From Tsukamurella sp. 1534 (GTDB lineage: Bacteria > Actinomycetota > Actinomycetes > Mycobacteriales > Mycobacteriaceae): 64,000 nt of DNA. Both the position numbers and the translations under genes were made by a program. Positions 62,559 through 64,000 of this stretch are shown here, in pieces; position 1 is the stretch's first letter; the number at the start of each line of letters is the position of its first letter. The stretch is from contig NZ_HE997626.1 in assembly GCF_000312385.1 (NCBI RefSeq), forward strand, positions 1,538,711 through 1,602,710. Reading direction: 5' to 3'. The notes beneath the pieces were generated by a model, which saw only the letters and a program-made list of their open reading frames with translations, made no database searches and had not been told where the DNA came from.

Positions 62559-62574
62559 CCGTGACACGTCACGG
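62559..62574. promoter_or_regulatory. Perfect palindrome CCGTGAC-AC-GTCACGG upstream of the acyl-CoA ligase
   Basis: CCGTGAC (62559-62565) and GTCACGG (62568-62574) are exact inverted repeats around AC, in the 140 bp between the PucR-type gene and the ligase. The position fits an operator for the ligase gene. It is not a good match to the GlxR box TGTGA-N6-TCACA. Confidence 0.45.
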
Positions 62575-62672
62575 CCCGGAACGTTGTTCTGTCACCATTC
62601 CCGGCGGCGGGTGTTCGGGGTCACTGTTGTAGCAGACGACCGAACCACCACCGCCGCGAAGGACACCACCCG

Positions 62673-64000
62673 ATGCCGAACCTCGCCGAGAACCTCACCG
62701 CCGCAGCCGCCGCGCGCCCCGACGCGCTCGCGCTGAAATGCGACGACCTGGAGTACACCTACGCCGCCTTCGATGAGGCCGCCGCCCGCTTCGCCGCGTA
62801 CCTCGCCGACCAGGGCATCGGCCCCGGCGACCGGGTGGGCGTCATGCTGCCCAACACGCCCGCCTTCGCGATCGTCTTCTACGGGATCCTGCGCCGCGGC
62901 GCGGTCGCCGTTCCGATGAACCCGCTGCTCAAGTCCGCGGAGATCGAGTACTACCTCGCGAACACCGCCGCCAAGGCCCTGTTCGCCACCCCCGTCTTCG
63001 CCGCCGACGCCGAGGCCGGCGCGAAGGCCGCCGGAGCCACCTGCCACTTCGGCGACGACGCCGCCCTCGCGGCGCTGCTCTCCCGCTTCGAGCCGCTCAC
63101 CGCGGTCGAGCCGCGCGCCGACTTCGACACCGCGGTCATCCTGCACACCTCGGGCACCACGGGGAAGCCCAAGGGCGCCGAGCTCACCCACGCCGGCCTG
63201 AACCGCAACTGCGAGATCGCCGGACGCACGCTGTTGCACCTCACCGGCGACGACGTGGTCATGGGCTGCCTGCCTCTGTTCCACGTGTTCGGCCTCACCT
63301 GCGGGCTCAACACGGCCGTGCTGTTCGGCGCCGCGCTCACCCTGATCCCGCGGTTCGACCCGCGCAAGGCCATCGACGTGATCGGCCGCGACCACGTCAC
63401 CGTGTTCCTCGGCGTCCCCACCATGTACGGCGCCATGGTCGCCGCGATCCAGCCCGGCGACGACGTCTCCTCGCTGCGGGCCTGCTGCTCCGGCGGCGCG
63501 GCCCTGCCGTTGCGGGTGATCTCCGACTTCGAGGAGGCGTTCAACGCGATCATCATGGAGGGCTACGGCCTCTCCGAGACGTCGCCGGTCGCGTCCTTCA
63601 ACCACCCCGACAAGCCGCGGAAGGCCGGGACGATCGGTACGCCCATCGAGGGCGTCGAGATGCGGGTGATCGGTGACGACGGTAAGCCCGTCCCGACCGG
63701 CGAGCGCGGCGAGATCCAGGTGCGCGGCCACAACATCATGAAGGGCTACTGGAACCTGCCCGAGGCCACCGCCGCCGCGATCGACGCCGACGGCTGGTTC
63801 TCCACCGGCGACATCGGGATCGTCGACGAGGAGGGCTACTTCTCCATCGTCGACCGCAAGAAGGAGCTGATCATCCGCGGCGGCTTCAACGTGTACCCCC
63901 CGCGAGATCGAGGAGGTGCTCTACGGGCACCCCGAGATCGCCGAGGCCGCCGTCATCGGGCTCCCGCACGACTCGCTCGGCGAGGAGGTGGGTGCCGCCG
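62673..64000 (+). CDS. Long-chain fatty acid--CoA ligase (AMP-binding), incomplete at the edge, with +1 frameshift
   Basis: An acyl-AMP/CoA ligase that activates fatty acids. ATG 62673; core motifs [33 protein letters not shown] and [20 protein letters not shown], then [13 protein letters not shown]. At 63896-63901 there is a run of six C. With five C the frame continues correctly as [20 protein letters not shown] then [12 protein letters not shown] to the window edge; with six it goes into an unrelated frame. So one base is extra: either a sequencing error or a real inactivating mutation. The C-terminal domain is cut by the edge. Regulated perhaps by the upstream PucR-type gene. Confidence 0.88.
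   Translation, partial: MPNLAENLTAAAAARPDALALKCDDLEYTYAAFDEAAARFAAYLADQGIGPGDRVGVMLPNTPAFAIVFYGILRRGAVAVPMNPLLKSAEIEYYLANTAAKALFATPVFAADAEAGAKAAGATCHFGDDAALAALLSRFEPLTAVEPRADFDTAVILHTSGTTGKPKGAELTHAGLNRNCEIAGRTLLHLTGDDVVMGCLPLFHVFGLTCGLNTAVLFGAALTLIPRFDPRKAIDVIGRDHVTVFLGVPTMYGAMVAAIQPGDDVSSLRACCSGGAALPLRVISDFEEAFNAIIMEGYGLSETSPVASFNHPDKPRKAGTIGTPIEGVEMRVIGDDGKPVPTGERGEIQVRGHNIMKGYWNLPEATAAAIDADGWFSTGDIGIVDEEGYFSIVDRKKELIIRGGFNVYPPRDRGGALRAPRDRRGRRHRAPARLARRGGGCR

Noticed and set aside
62559-62574. The palindrome before the ligase as a GlxR/CRP site
   Set aside because: CRP-type sites need TGTGA-N6-TCACA; here the arms are separated by 2 bp.

Overview
This window is very G+C-rich DNA from a mycolic-acid-type actinobacterium (order Mycobacteriales). 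Two things point there. The codon usage is strongly GC-biased, and the gene order dnaX / CFA-type methyltransferase / FAD reductase / SRPBCC protein / peptidoglycan amidase / ybaB / recR / P-loop kinase / gatD / murT ... leuA ... ask-asd is the order of the Mycobacterium tuberculosis block Rv3721c to Rv3708c (recalled, not searched). The genus cannot be proved from the sequence. Tsukamurella is my best guess and Gordonia, Dietzia or relatives remain possible.

Layout. 1-10.8 kb: conserved replication/repair and cell-wall block (dnaX 3' end, a probable 10-methyl fatty acid pair, rluA-type gene, amidase, ybaB-recR, ogt, murT-gatD). 10.8-23.7 kb: variable region of small regulator-plus-target units (doxX with an HTH regulator, two EamA transporters beside a LysR and a MocR regulator, TetR with a flavin dehydrogenase and SDR, TetR with a hydrolase). 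Several divergent intergenic regions carry clear palindromes. 23.85-25.7 kb: leuA. 26.2-38.8 kb: the most unusual locus, a three-module nonribosomal peptide synthetase whose thioesterase runs without a stop into a DrrA-like ABC-transporter ATPase, followed by the DrrB-like permease (ATGA overlap) and an MbtH-like gene. It lies between leuA and ask-asd, which are close neighbours in mycobacteria. 38.9-40.9 kb: PIG-V-like GT-C membrane protein and an MmpS-like protein. 41.1-43.4 kb: ask-asd with a strong terminator. 43.5-51.5 kb: tyrosine/homogentisate catabolic operon (hpd, hmgA, an uncharacterised gene, fahA), a divergent Lrp/AsnC regulator, an amino-acid dehydrogenase and a permease. 51.5-56.6 kb: GT39 with TetR, ferritin, PepSY membrane protein and a His/Met-rich membrane protein. 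56.7-62.5 kb: free-standing trpF, a small secreted Cys protein, a penicillin-binding lipoprotein, a serine beta-lactamase-like protein with LysR, and a PucR-type regulator. 62.7-64 kb: an acyl-CoA ligase that runs off the edge and carries an apparent +1 frameshift in a C6 run.

How the parts work together. The NRPS locus looks like a self-contained make-and-export unit: synthesis (three C-A-T modules), release (TE), ATPase on the same polypeptide, membrane half-transporter and MbtH partner, all in one direction behind one AT-richer promoter region. The tyrosine operon covers 4-hydroxyphenylpyruvate to fumarate plus acetoacetate, except that no recognisable maleylacetoacetate isomerase is present; the uncharacterised gene between hmgA and fahA may fill that gap. 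No tRNA, rRNA, CRISPR array or insertion sequence was recognised.
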